Below are positions 20,066-32,591 of a DNA stretch of 64,000 nt, one piece after another (position 1 is the first letter of the stretch; every line of letters starts with the position of its first letter). Origin of the DNA: Acipenser ruthenus (taxonomy: Eukaryota; Chordata; Actinopteri; Acipenseriformes; Acipenseridae); NCBI RefSeq assembly GCF_902713425.1, contig NC_081242.1:559855-623854 (forward strand). Reading direction: 5' to 3'. A model generated the notes under the pieces. The model was not told where the DNA came from, ran no database searches, and saw nothing but the letters and a program-made list of their open reading frames with translations. A program made the position numbers and the translations under genes.

Positions 20066-23000
20066 CTTTACAATGTTTCCCTATGCTTTACCAGACCTCT
20101 CTGTGCTTTACAATGCTTCCCTAAGCTTTACCAGACCTCTCTGTGCTTTACAATGCTTCCCTATGCTTTACCACACCTCTCTGTGCTTTACAATGCTTCC
20201 CTAAGCTTTACCAGACCTCTCTGTGCTTTACAATGCTTCCCTATGCTTTACCAGACCTCTCTGTGCTTTACAATGCTTCCCTATGCTCTACCAGACCTCT
20301 CTGTGCTTTACAATGCTTCCCTATGCTTTACCAGACCTCTCTGTGCTTTACAATGCTTCCCTATGCTTTACCACACCTCTCTGTGCTTTACAATGCTTCC
20401 CTAAGCTTTACCAGACCTCTCTGTGCTTTACAATGCTTCCCTATGCTTTACCAGACCTCTCTGTGCTTTACAATGCTTCCCTATGCTCTACCAGACCTCT
20501 CTGTGCTTTACAATGCTTCCCTATGCTTTACCAGACCTCTCTGTGCTTTACAATGCTTCCCTATGCTTTACCAGACCTCTCTGTGCTTTACAATGCTTCC
20601 CTATGCTTTACCACACCTCTCTGTGCTTTACAATGCTTCCCTATGCTTTACCACACCTCTCTGTGCTTTACAATGCTTCCCTATGCTTTACCAGACCTCT
20701 CTGTGCTTTACAATGCTTCCCTATGCTTTACCAGACCTCTCTGTGCTTTACAATGCTTCCCTATGCTTTACCACACCTCTCTGTGCTTTACAATGCTTCC
20801 CTATGCTTTACCAGACCTCTCTGTGCTTTACCAGACCTCTCTGTGCTTTACAATGCTTCCCTATGCTTTACCACACCTCTCTGTGCTTTACAATGCTTCC
20901 CTATGCTTTACCAGACCTCTCTGTGCTTTACAATGCTTCCCTATGCTTTACCACACCTCTCTGTGCTTTACAATGCTTCCCTATGCTTTACCAGACCTCT
21001 CTGTGCTTTACCATCCTTCTCTGTGCTTTACAATGCTTCCCTATGCTTTACCAGACCTCTCTGTGCTTTACAATGCTTCCCTATGCTTTACCAGACCTCT
21101 CTGTGCTTTACAATGCTTCCCTATGCTTTACCACACCTCTCTGTGCTTTACAATGCTTCCCTATGCTTTACCACACCTCTCTGTGCTTTACAATGCTTCC
21201 CTATGCTTTACCAGACCTCTCTGTGCTTTACAATGCTTCCCTATGCTTTACCAGACCTCTCTGTGCTTTACAATGCTTCCCTATGCTTTACCACACCTCT
21301 CTGTGCTTTACAATGCTTCCCTATGCTTTACCAGACCTCTCTGTGCTTTACCAGACCTCTCTGTGCTTTACAATGCTTCCCTATGCTTTACCACACCTCT
21401 CTGTGCTTTACAATGCTTCCCTATGCTTTACCAGACCTCTCTGTGCTTTACCAGACCTCTCTGTGCTTTACAATGCTTCCCTATGCTTTACCAGACCTCT
21501 CTGTGCTTTACCAGACCTCTCTGTGCTTTACAATGCTTCCCTATGCTTTACCACACCTCTCTGTGCTTTACAATGCTTCCCTATGCTTTACCAGACCTCT
21601 CTGTGCTTTACCAGACCTCTCTGTGCTTTACAATGCTTCCCTATGCTTTACCAGACCTCTCTGTGCTTTACCAGACCTCTCTGTGCTTTACAATGCTTCC
21701 CTATGCTTTACCACACCTCTCTGTGCTTTACAATGCTTCCCTATGCTTTACCAGACCTCTCTGTGCTTTACAATGCTTCCCTATGCTTTACCACACCACT
21801 CTGTGCTTTACAATGCTTTCCTATGCTTTACCACACCTCTCTGTGCTTTACAATGCTTCCCTATGCTTTACCAGACCCCTCTGTGCTTTACAATGCTTCC
21901 CTATGCTTTACCAGACCTCTCTGTGCTTTACAATGCTTCCCTATGCTTTACCAGACCTCTCTGTGCTTTACAATGCTTCCCTATGCTGTACCAGACCTCT
22001 CTGTGCTTTACAATGCTTCCCTATGCTGTACCAGACCTCTCTGTGCTTTACAATGCTTCCCTATGCTTTACCAGACCTCTCTGTGCTTTACCAGACCTCT
22101 CTGTGCTTTACAATGCTTCCCTATGCTTTACCACACCTCTCTGTGCTTTACAATGCTTCCCTATGCTTTACCAGACCTCTCTGTGCTTTACAATGCTTCC
22201 CTATGCTTTACCACACCACTCTGTGCTTTACAATGCTTTCCTATGCTTTACCACACCTCTCTGTGCTTTACAATGCTTCCCTATGCTTTACCAGACCCCT
22301 CTGTGCTTTACAATGCTTCCCTATGCTTTACCAGACCTCTCTGTGCTTTACAATGCTTCCCTATGCTTTACCAGACCTCTCTGTGCTTTACAATGCTTCC
22401 CTATGCTGTACCAGACCTCTCTGTGCTTTACAATGCTTCCCTATGCTGTACCAGACCTCTCTGTGCTTTACAATGCTTCCCTATGCTTTACCAGACCTCT
22501 CTGTGCTTTACAATGCTTCCCTATGCTTTACCACACCACTCTGTGCTTTACAATGCTTTCCTATGCTTTACCACACCTCTCTGTGCTTTACAATGCTTCC
22601 CTATGCTTTACCACACCTCTCTGTGCTTTACAATGCTTCCCTATGCTTTACCAGACCCCTCTGTGCTTTACAATGCTTCCCTATGCTTTACCAGACCTCT
22701 CTGTGCTTTACAATGCTTCCCTATGCTTTACCAGACCTCTCTGTGCTTTACAATGCTTCCCTATGCTTTACCAGACCTCTCTGTGCTTTACCAGACCTCT
22801 CTGTGCTTTACAATGCTTCCCTATGCTTTACCACACCTCTCTGTGCTTTACAATGCTTCCCTATGCTTTACCAGACCTCTCTGTGCTTTACCAGACCTCT
22901 CTGTGCTTTACAATGCTTCCCTATGCTTTACCAGACCTCTCTGTGCTTTACCAGACCTCTCTGTGCTTTACAATGCTTCCCTATGCTTTACCACACCTCT

Positions 23001-24336
23001 CTGTGCTTTACAATGCTTCCCTATGCTTTACCAGACCTCTCTGTGCTTTACCAGACCTCTCTGTGCTTTACAATGCTTCCCTATGCTTTACCAGACCTCT
23101 CTGTGCTTTACCAGACCTCTCTGTGCTTTACAATGCTTCCCTATGCTTTACCACACCTCTCTGTGCTTTACAATGCTTCCCTATGCTTTACCAGACCTCT
23201 CTGTGCTTTACAATGCTTCCCTATGCTTTACCACACCACTCTGTGCTTTACAATGCTTTCCTATGCTTTACCACACCTCTCTGTGCTTTACAATGCTTCC
23301 CTATGCTTTACCAGACCCCTCTGTGCTTTACAATGCTTCCCTATGCTTTACCAGACCTCTCTGTGCTTTACAATGCTTCCCTATGCTTTACCAGACCTCT
23401 CTGTGCTTTACAATGCTTCCCTATGCTGTACCAGACCTCTCTGTGCTTTACAATGCTTCCCTATGCTGTACCAGACCTCTCTGTGCTTTACAATGCTTCC
23501 CTATGCTTTACCAGACCTCTCTGTGCTTTACCAGACCTCTCTGTGCTTTACAATGCTTCCCTATGCTTTACCACACCTCTCTGTGCTTTACAATGCTTCC
23601 CTATGCTTTACCAGACCTCTCTGTGCTTTACAATGCTTCCCTATGCTTTACCACACCACTCTGTGCTTTACAATGCTTTCCTATGCTTTACCACACCTCT
23701 CTGTGCTTTACAATGCTTCCCTATGCTTTACCAGACCTCTCTGTGCTTTACAATGCTTCCCTATGCTTTACCAGACCTCTCTGTGCTTTACAATGCTTCC
23801 CTATGCTTTACCAGACCTCTCTGTGCTTTACAATGCTTCCCTATGCTGTACCAGACCTCTCTGTGCTTTACAATGCTTCCCTATGCTGTACCAGACCTCT
23901 CTGTGCTTTACAATGCTTCCCTATGCTTTACCAGACCTCTCTGTGCTTTACAATGCTTCCCTATGCTTTACCACACCACTCTGTGCTTTACAATGCTTTC
24001 CTATGCTTTACCACACCTCTCTGTGCTTTACAATGCTTCCCTATGCTTTACCACACCTCTCTGTGCTTTACAATGCTTCCCTATGCTTTACCAGACCCCT
24101 CTGTGCTTTACAATGCTTCCCTATGCTTTACCAGACCTCTCTGTGCTTTACAATGCTTCCCTATGCTTTACCAGACCTCTCTGTGCTTTACAATGCTTCC
24201 ATATGCTTTACCAGACCTCTCTGTGCTTTACAATGCTTCCCTATGCTTTACCAGACCTCTCTGTGCTTTACAATGCTTCCCTATGCTTTACCAGACCTCT
24301 CTGTGCTTTACAATGCTTCCCTATGCTTTACCAGAT
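20066..24336 (+). repeat. 40-bp minisatellite, main array (about 107 units) with higher-order structure
   Basis: Each 40-bp unit is two related 20-bp halves, ctgtgctttacaatgcttcc and ctatgctttaccagacctct (14 of 20 positions shared). Some units have lost one half, giving 20-bp steps. The marker unit ccacaccact ... tgctttc recurs at 21781, 22201, 22521, 23221, 23641 and 23961. This reveals a 1440-bp tandem duplication (about 21301-22740 and 22741-24180) with a nested 420-bp repeat. Neither half contains a stop in any plus-strand frame, so three overlapping ORFs of about 1300-1400 codons result. I do not regard them as genes. Confidence 0.97.
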
Positions 24337-24906
24337 GCTTTTTTTTTTTTTTTAAGCACAGTAGTGCAAGCATAACTATGGATTAAGTAAATCAAGCGGA
24401 TCCTGGCTGCATTAAATTTAGTTTTTGTTTACTGAAATGCATTTTTTGTTTACGACTGTAAGTCGCCCTGGATAAGGGCGTCTGCTAAGAAATAAATAAT
24501 AAATAAATTAACAGGTACTCACGGGGAATCTTGGACAAAACCACATCCTGTAGGAAAGTTCAAACAAGTGGTACACACAGCGCAGTTGTGAAGTTAAAAT
24601 AATAATTGAGATATTAGATAGAAGTGCAAAAACAAAACAAATTCTGATGCACGTGTCTGTTTGTAGAATGTGATCCACGCTGCCCCCAGTGCAACCCGTT
24701 CACTTTGCATTAGCTAATATTAGCAAGTGCAAGACACTGTCCCAGTGTTGCATGTGTGAGAATGGGGCTCATTGTACAAGACAGTGGACTGTGTGTGAGA
24801 GAGAGGGAGAGATCACAACGATCAATATGTCTATCTGTTATCTCACTGTAAGATCGATCTAGTCATAAAATCATGTACTGTATATAGATATCATCTGTCT
24901 TACATT
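24337..24906. other. Intergenic, only a SINE tail recognised
   Basis: Poly-T and A/T-rich unique sequence. A SINE family A tail (ccctggataagggcgtctgc) lies at 24450-24511 on the plus strand. Nothing else is recognised. Confidence 0.7.
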
Positions 24907-25131
24907 ATTATTTATTTCTTAGAAGACGCCCTCATCCAGGGCGACTTACAATTGTTACAAGATATCACATTATTTTTACATACAATTCCCCATTTATACA
25001 GTTGGGTTTTTACTGGAGCAATCTAGGTAAAGTACCTTGCTCAAGGGTACAGCAGCAGTGTCCCCCCCACCTGGGATTGAACCCCACGACCCTCCGGTCA
25101 AGAGTCCAGAGCCCCTAACCACTACTCCACA
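24907..25131 (-). mobile_element. SINE family A
   Basis: Complete minus-strand copy, tail gaagacgccctcatccaggg, head ctaaccactactccac. Confidence 0.88.
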
Positions 25132-25384
25132 TTCTATTGATGTAAAAATTCTAGATCTTATGTGATGCAATTGCATATTTATAACAAATAAATAAAATAC
25201 ATGCACAAGAAAATCAACACAATATCTTGTTGCATATCTATAAGCTTTATTTTTTTATTTTATTTTGGTTTCTACAAAAGAATGCGTAGGTTTTCCATGA
25301 GACACAACAAGGCAATTGAGACACACTGTCACCTAGATCCATTAGTCCTGTTACCAATCAAACGAAAGGCTTGTGTGTTCAGTA

Positions 25385-25600
25385 CTCAGCCACTGACTCC
25401 CTGTGTGTGTGTGTGTGTGTGTGCGTGTGTGTGACCCTGAGCGAGTCACTTCACCTCCTTGTGCTCCGTCCTTCGGATGAGACGTCAAACAAACGAGCTC
25501 CTATTGGAAGTGACTCTGCAGCAGCAGTTGTTGATGATGTAGAGTTCACCCCCCTAGTCTCTGTAAGTCACTTTGGATAAAAGCGTCCGCTGAATGACAA
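25385..25600 (+). mobile_element. SINE family B, 5'-truncated
   Basis: Starts at the core (agccactgactccctg), contains a short (GT)n insert, and ends with the tail tttggataaaagcgtccgct. Confidence 0.8.
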
Positions 25601-25602
25601 AT

Positions 25603-25875
25603 TTTTATTTATTTATTTATTTCTTAGCAGACGCCCTTATCCAGGGCGACTTACAATTGTTACAAGATATCACATTATACATTATTTCACAGTATACAGA
25701 TATCACATTATTTTTACATACAATTCCCCATTTATACAGCTGGGTTTTTACTGGAGCAATCTAGGTAAAGTACCTTGCTCAAGGGTACAGCAGCAGTGTC
25801 CCCCACCTGGGATTGAACCCACAACCCTCCGGTCAAGAGTCCATACCCCTAACCACTACTCCACACTGCTGCCCT

Positions 25876-25878
<3 letters not shown>
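25603..25878 (-). mobile_element. SINE family A, subfamily with internal duplication
   Basis: A minus-strand copy with an extra segment cattatttcacagtatacag duplicating part of the body. The same insertion occurs in the copy at 35694, so both belong to one subfamily. Confidence 0.85.
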
Positions 25879-25908
<30 letters not shown>

Positions 25909-26041
25909 TTTCTCACAAGTTAAACACAGTTAAATAACGTTTGCTGTTTAATTTTATGGCCGTTGGCTGAAGCTGGTCGCGTTTAAAAGGTTAAGACTGT
26001 ATGGTTTAGAGAAATTGCTATCTCTGGTTTAATACCCGATT

Positions 26042-26072
<31 letters not shown>

Positions 26073-26078
26073 TTTAGT

Positions 26079-26735
26079 TCACACGTATCCTTTCACTCTC
26101 TCCGCGGGCAGCGTCGGTGCGCCCCTGGCCAGGCTACTATCCCGACTCCCGCTGTCGAAATTCGGATTCGAACCCGAGCGGGACCCGCTGACCAGAACCG
26201 CGCCCCCGAGAACGAGCAGAGCTGCCGCGCCCCAGCCGAAATAAAGCGCCGGTCCCAGCTCCCGCTTATGCGGGTCCGGTACCGCCGGGTTATAGAAATC
26301 TCTGATGATGGAATTGGCAGTCCAGCACACGGGGATGAAGTACACAAACCCGGCCAAGCAGAACAGAGCCCCCGCTACCAAACTGACACTGGATTTCAGC
26401 GAGCCTTCCTCCAAGCATTTGGTGCATTTCGCCCCGACGACTCCGACCGTCAGGGCGAGCAGGGCGAGCAGCACCGAGATGACGGCCAGCCCCCGGACGG
26501 CTTGCAGATCCCACGGGATCGCCAGCATGGAGTCGTACACTTTGCACTGGATCTGCCCGGCGCTCTGCACGACGCAGTTCATCCACAGACCCTCCCAGAT
26601 CGTCTGCGTGATGACGAGGCTGTTGCCGATGAAGGCGGTGACGCGCCACATCGGGAGCGCGCACGTTAGGATCTCCCCCACCCAGCCAATCACGCAGAGA
26701 GTCAGGCCGAGGAGCTGCAGAGCCGTGGTTGCCAT
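26079..26735 (-). CDS. Claudin B, tight-junction protein lacking palmitoylation cysteines
   Basis: A 218-residue intronless claudin. It has W30, GLW 49-51, C54, C64, [36 protein letters not shown] and a C-terminal KGYV PDZ-binding end. It shares the whole core with claudin A about 6.5 kb away on the other strand and is probably a tandem-family paralogue. Unlike claudin A, the region after TM4 reads VLVSGSRSGS where most relatives have CCxC, so the usual palmitoylation site is absent. The cytoplasmic tail is Ser/Arg-rich. The start codon context is acgATGG. No clear TATA or upstream exon was found, because (TTA)n tracts lie directly upstream. The exact orthologue is unknown. Confidence 0.93.
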   Translation of the reverse strand: MATTALQLLGLTLCVIGWVGEILTCALPMWRVTAFIGNSLVITQTIWEGLWMNCVVQSAGQIQCKVYDSMLAIPWDLQAVRGLAVISVLLALLALTVGVVGAKCTKCLEEGSLKSSVSLVAGALFCLAGFVYFIPVCWTANSIIRDFYNPAVPDPHKRELGPALYFGWGAAALLVLGGAVLVSGSRSGSNPNFDSGSRDSSLARGAPTLPAERVKGYV

Positions 26736-26809
26736 CGTTACAGTTTATTATTAGTTTATAATTATTTTGTTATCCTTGTTTTATTAGTAGTTTGTAGTGT
26801 TTTTTCTTA

Positions 26810-26868
<59 letters not shown>

Positions 26869-26882
26869 TGTATTTTATAATC

Positions 26883-26938
<56 letters not shown>

Positions 26939-26970
26939 ATTATTGTTATTTTATATTGTATTTTATAATC

Positions 26971-27023
<53 letters not shown>

Positions 27024-27123
27024 ATTATTATTATTTTATATTATCTTTTCATGTTATGTTTTGAAGAGGCTAATTAATTGATAATCTTAATCGTAAACAA
27101 CAAAGTCCCATAATTCTATCTAA

Positions 27124-27175
<52 letters not shown>

Positions 27176-27730
27176 ATTAATTTAAAAAAGTGTTTAATAA
27201 AAACTGACGAAAGCAAAAAATAATCTAAGAAATACTAAAAAAAAACATAATAACACATTCAAAATGCATATTCTGTGTCAATATAATGAAACGTGGATGT
27301 CTTTTAAAAGGGCTGTGTCGCTAAATGTCCAGAATTGTCCTTCCTTTTTCAGCTTTTTACAAATAAATACAAAATATTAATATGCAAACCGCTGAACACA
27401 ACAAGGAAACAGTTTGAAAGCAATGCTGTCGTTTCTATCGGAATATTGAAAGCGTGTCTTGGAAGCGGGGATTCAAAATCCTTGGAACGTAAAATAGTCC
27501 CCGAAATATTTCCCTTCTTTCGATTGTCCGGTCTTGGGTTGAGTTGAGTTGACCGGAGAATCGATAAAAAAAAAAAAAAACAGGAAACTTTGAATAGAAA
27601 GTTCGTGAAAGTTTTCTGTTGTTGTGAAGATTCTGGGGGGGGGGAAAACGAGAGACGCTTTTAGAAAAAAAATACTATAAAATAATGTATATAATTAGGT
27701 GTAAACAATGCCTCAGACAGCCCGACTACG
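26736..27730. other. Upstream of claudin B: long (TTA)n tracts and unique DNA
   Basis: Three (TTA)n arrays lie at about 26811-26862, 26884-26940 and 26972-27028, separated by repeated tattgtattttataatct spacers, so they look like copies of one composite unit. An (AT)n tract sits at 27131-27168. The rest is A/T-rich and no gene is recognised. Any promoter of claudin B would lie here or further right. Confidence 0.7.
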
Positions 27731-27760
27731 TTTCAATATATCATTGAACTGGACTGTGTA

Positions 27761-28505
27761 TATGGCTATTGAAACTCAGAGGGGCTGTCTGAATCATTGC
27801 TGGAGCCACAGTCCAGTATAATATATAAAACTATGGCTATTGAAACTCAGGGGGGCTGTCTGAATCATTGCTGGAGCCACAGTCCAGTATAATATATAAA
27901 ACTATGGCTATTGAAACTCAGAGGGGCTGTCTGAATCATTGCTGGAGCCACAGTCCAGTATAATATATAAAACTATGGCTATTGAAACTCAGGGGGACTG
28001 TCTGAATCATTGCTGGAGCCACAGTCCAGTATAATATATAAAACTATGGCTATTGAAACTCAGGGGGACTGTCTGAATCATTGCTGGAGCCACAGTCCAG
28101 TATAATATATAAAACTATGGCTATTGAAACTCAGGGGGGACTGTCTGAATCATTTCTGGAGCCACAGTCCAGTATAATATATAAAACTATGGCTACTGAA
28201 ACTCAGGGGGGGGCTGTCTGAATCATTGCTGGAGCCACAGTCCAGTATAATATATAAAACTATGGCTATTGAAACTCAGAGGGGACTGTCTGAATCAATG
28301 CTGGAGCCACAGTTCAGTATAATATATAAAACTATTGCTATTGAAACTCAGAGGGGACTGTTTGAATCATTGCTGGAGCCACAGTCCAGTATAATATATA
28401 AAACTATGACTATTGAAACTCAGGGGGACTGTCTGAATCATTGCTGGAGCCACAGTCCAGTATAATATATAAAACTATGGCTATAGAAACTCAGGGGGGG
28501 CTGTC
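27761..28505 (+). repeat. 71-bp tandem repeat (about 10.5 copies)
   Basis: Units of 71 bp with the motif tggagccacagtccagtata. Small length changes occur only in the G-run (gaggggc, ggggggc). The array abuts an (ATA)n microsatellite at 28506-28570. Confidence 0.94.
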
Positions 28506-28570
<65 letters not shown>

Positions 28571-29215
28571 TGAAAACAAATACCTCTTGACTGCTTCCCA
28601 AACAGAATTCCCTTCAAGATTTTCAAAGATGAGACGGCTTCTGATTCCGGTGTCAGGCCGGGAGAGGCGGTGCGGTCTCCGGTAATCGGACACACCTGGT
28701 CGGGCGACAGATAAGAGAAGCCTCGGGCTGCGGTCAAGCGTTAGCTGCGCGGGTAGCGAGTCTCTGTCGGTGGAGAGAAGGCGGTGTGGAGCCGGGGGGG
28801 GGGGGGGGGGGGGGTGTTTTTGGCAGCGTTGGGGGTGCTACTCAGTGCAAGGCTTTCCCATCACTAAAGAAACACAATGGCTTTTATTTATTCAAACATT
28901 AGGGCATTGCACGGAGAGGAGGCGTGAGTTATCATACCACAATCGCTCTTCAGTTACGCATTTGTTTCCAATTCGCGTTTGATCGTTTTGATTTTACTCT
29001 AGTTTTTAACCGTTTTTGAGGACTCCCGCCCCCGTTTGATTTGGTAGGAGGGGAGGGGGGGTTCAGTATGTTTGTGTATTTGCGTCTGTGATGAATATTG
29101 CTGAGGTTGTTGCGAATAAACTGCGTGAACTCGCGTTCTTGCGGGGAGTTGTTTGTGTTCCTTTTAGTGTAACTGCAGGTTAGAATTGTATTTTCTTTCG
29201 TTTACATGTTTCTGG
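28571..29215. other. Partly GC-rich intergenic stretch
   Basis: CpG-containing sequence at about 28640-28800 ends in a poly-G run (28792-28815). It could be a promoter fragment, possibly for the minus-strand claudin B, but no TATA, start codon or splice link supports this. No gene is recognised. Confidence 0.35.
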
Positions 29216-29218
29216 GTA

Positions 29219-29850
29219 AAACATAAGACCATAAGAAAGTTTCCAAACGAGAGGAGGCCCCATTCGGCCCATCTTGCTTGTTTGGTTGTTAGTAGCTTAT
29301 TGATCCCAGAATCTCATCAAGCAGCTTCTTGAAGGATCCCAGGGTGTCAGCTTCAACAACATTACTGGGGAGTTGGTTCCAGACCCTCACAATTCTCTGT
29401 GTAAAAAAGTGCCTCCTATTTTCTGTTCTGAATGCCCCTTTATCTAATTTGTGACCCCTGGTCCTTGTTTCTTTTTTCAGGTCCCCTGGGTCGACATTGT
29501 CTATACCTTTTAGGATTTTGAATGCTTGAATCAGATCACCACATAGTCTTCTTTGTTCAAGACTGAATAGATTCAATTATTTCAGCCTGTCTGCATACGA
29601 CATGCCTTTTAAACCCGGGATAATTCTGGTCGCTCTTCTTTGCACTCTTTCTAGAGCAGCAATATCCTTTTTTGTAACGAGGTGACCAGAACTGAACACA
29701 ATATTCTAGATGAGGTCTTACTAATGCATTGTAAAGTTTTAACATTACTTCCCTTGATTTAAATTCAACACTTCTCACAATATATCCAAGCATCTTGTTG
29801 GCCTTTTGTATAGCTATAACATATGCAACGTGCCGGTCTATTTATTATGA
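29219..29850 (-). mobile_element. CR1-like LINE, 3' end (reverse transcriptase C-terminus)
   Basis: The minus strand encodes ALVRPHLEYCVQFWSP and, after an in-frame stop near 29578, LNLFSLEQRRLCGDLIQAFK. Then come RGHKLDKGAFRTENRRHFF and [20 protein letters not shown]. These are the typical last motifs of CR1/L2-clade reverse transcriptases. The 3' tail extends to about 29219 (cataagaaagtttccaaacg). The copy is 5'-truncated and inactive. One stop and the divergent frame between the two parts make it a pseudogene. Confidence 0.85.
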
Positions 29851-29865
29851 TATCGATTACTATAA

Positions 29866-30100
29866 GTCTGACTGTTTCATTTCAAAGCAGAGGCGACTCC
29901 TCTATTCATGTAAATACAGTCGCGCTGCAAAACGGGTTTGTAATAAACCACGTCCAGCAGAAAATAACTTTATTTATCAATTGTAGTTTTAATAAAAACG
30001 AGTCGCTTAGTAACATGTTGGGATCTTGTCTATAATTTCTGCTTTTAAATGAAAAATTAGTGCTTGGCTGATTTTAAAAGCCTATACGGTGCTATATATT
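29866..30100 (+). repeat. Dispersed repeat shared with 15078-15310
   Basis: Second copy of the unknown element (taaatacagtcgcgctgcaa; agtcgcttagtaacatg). It directly follows the CR1 fragment, so the LINE may have inserted beside or into it. Confidence 0.65.
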
Positions 30101-30199
30101 AATACATATTTGTCTTACCCTTAAATTGTCACTTCTTATCTTGTATTCTGGTAGTATTATTATTTGCACTACTGTAATGTTTAAATATGAAGCTTGCAT

Positions 30200-30428
30200 T
30201 ATTATTTAGCAGACGCCTTTATCTAAGGCGACTTACAGAGACTAGGGTGTGTGAACTATGCATCAGCTGCAGAGTCACTTACAACTACGTCTCACCCGAA
30301 AGACGGAGCACAAGGAGGTTAAGTGACTTGCTCAGGGTCACACAATGAGTCAGTGGCTGAGGTGGGATTTGAACCGGGGACCTCCTGGTTACAAGCCCTT
30401 TTCTTTAACCACTGGACCACACTGCAGC
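30200..30428 (-). mobile_element. SINE family B
   Basis: Minus-strand copy from tail (tttagcagacgcctttatct) to head (tttaaccactggaccacac). Confidence 0.85.
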
Positions 30429-30521
30429 CCCGAGCCCTAACCACTGAGCTACCCTCACCCACTGCCTTCCACACTGCAGCCCAAAACAGGAGAAGGATTT
30501 CACTAAGGCAGTATTAGACCA

Positions 30522-30632
30522 CAGGGATGGGAATCAGACTCCCGTTGCACAGCAGTGTGATCCAGTCCTGGTTTTACAAGGAGTTTAATAGTAAGCCACA
30601 CCTGAGCTTGTTAGCTAGACACACTGTGTGAA
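30522..30632. mobile_element. hAT-like foldback MITE, partial copy 5
   Basis: Left half only, beginning cagggatgggaatcagac. Confidence 0.62.
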
Positions 30633-30665
30633 ATGACTTTGCATTAAACACTTACAGTATTGAAC

Positions 30666-30734
<69 letters not shown>

Positions 30735-31235
30735 AGATGGTATCTTTACAAGTTGTGGGGCTTGCTTTAGGGAAAGTGGTCAAAATTTCAGTTGTTTATA
30801 CAAAGTTAGAGAAAATTTAGTTGATGCGGCTACTAAAACAGCTGTACCTCTTGATTGGTAAAAGTTATTTCTGTTTTGATTTCAGATTTGAATAGCGGAG
30901 AAGTAGAGGAAGATTCCATATGCTCTAACTTTTTGTCTTACTTGTTGGGAAAGTGGTCAAAGTACCTGATTTGTGTCAAAAGTCACATCGTTTACAGGAA
31001 ATAGAATGATGGAAGTCTGGGAGTTTTTAAACAATGGGGAGCTTTAGAATGTTGAAAAAAGTCCCATTAAAGTGAATGAAGATGGACCAAAAAAGGACAA
31101 AAAGCTTAATAGTTTAAAAAGCATAATAGATATCAAAAAGTTGTATACAAGCAGACAATTCCAGACCGGTCTACACGTTTTAAAGTTTGAACGGCGTTTC
31201 TAGCTTAAACTGTGTAAGAGGAGTAGCGTGCCAAA

Positions 31236-31306
<71 letters not shown>

Positions 31307-31770
31307 TGATACATGGAATAAGTGGTCCTATAATCAATTTCCACAATCTCGGATATGCATTCATCTGTATTTGTGTTGATTATTTTAGTGTTATTGATAA
31401 AACTCCTGTCTTGGTCAGTTTAGCACAGATTTTGTTTTTGCATGGTCCTTTTGAAGTGATAAAACTGAAATGCGTAGTTTTACAATATATATATTTTAGG
31501 GACTGTTTAATTTGTCCCCTGTTTAATATCTATATTGTCTGCATTTCCCTGTCGGTCTATCAGTCTGCAGATTGCCTATATAAAGCAGTGTGTGTGTGTG
31601 TGTGTGTGTGTGTTTAAATGGCCACAAGACGGCAGCAGTGAGTTGGTTAAACGCAAAATCTCAATACAGGACCAGAGTGTGGAAATGTACAGCTACACTG
31701 TCGCCATCTAGTGGTCGTTGTTAAAATAAGCACGCACACAAAATTAAGAAATCGTTGTTGTTTTTTTATT
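30633..31770. other. Intergenic with microsatellites
   Basis: (ATT)n at 30668-30730, unique A/T-rich sequence, (AAT)n at 31237-31304 and (GT)n at 31588-31612. The long Asn-repeat ORF across 31228-31617 is a by-product of (AAT)n. No gene is recognised. Confidence 0.75.
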
Positions 31771-32285
31771 ATTATTATTTAATTTTTTACAAGCAGGATG
31801 GTGAAGGAACAGACTTCGGGAGAGAAGGGAACGAGAGAAAGAAAGACTTCCGTCGTGTAATCCCTTGATTCCCTTCCGCTCTCCCTCCTCCCTCCCTCCC
31901 TCCTTCCCTCGCTCCAAAAACCTGCCATCGCTTTAAGGAAGCTCGATTAACTTTCAACTACCAATCCTCCCGTCTTTCTCCTCTCCCTTTTTCTCTTTCT
32001 TTCTCTCTCTCTCTCTATCCGACGTTAGCGAGACTTTTCTTCAACGGAGAGAAGAGAGAGAGAGAGAGCGAGTGAGAGATTAGTTAAGACATTCGGTGTT
32101 TTGTATTCACTAAACACCATTTTCAAATTAAGACAAGTGAATATATATATATTTGGTTTAAAGATGGCACCGCGAGAGAGGGAGAGATCGGGAAAGAAGG
32201 GAGAGAGTGTGTGAGAGAGGGAGGGAGAGAGGGAGGGTGTCCGGAGAGAGAGGGATTGTGGGTAGGGAGGCGTTGAGTATTTTCT
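31771..32285 (-). other. mylpf: Probable MYLPF 3' UTR
   Basis: Follows the stop at 32286 on the minus strand and holds GA/CT-rich runs. An inverse TTTATT at about 31768 could serve as the polyadenylation signal. Confidence 0.5.
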
Positions 32286-32518
32286 CTATTCCTCCTTTTC
32301 CTCTCCGTGTGTGATGACGTAGCACACGTTTTTGTAATCCACGTTGCCGGCCACATCGGGTGGGAAAGCGGTGAAAAAGTTTTTGATCTGGGGGGAGAGG
32401 GAGAGGGGAGGTTAAATTAGTATGTTATAACTTTCCTTCTTTGAAAATAGTTCTATACATAATACAGCTCTGGGTGAAAATTTAGCATCTTCTAGAATTT
32501 TAAGATTGAGACATAATT

Positions 32519-32591
<73 letters not shown>

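Noticed and set aside
20143-24386. Three overlapping ORFs of 1310-1410 codons as giant repeat proteins
   Set aside because: They are the same 40-bp DNA repeat read in three frames. Openness follows from the unit lacking stops, with no promoter, start context or non-repeat domain.
31228-31617. Poly-Asn protein ORF
   Set aside because: Read-through of an (AAT)n microsatellite with no other coding features.
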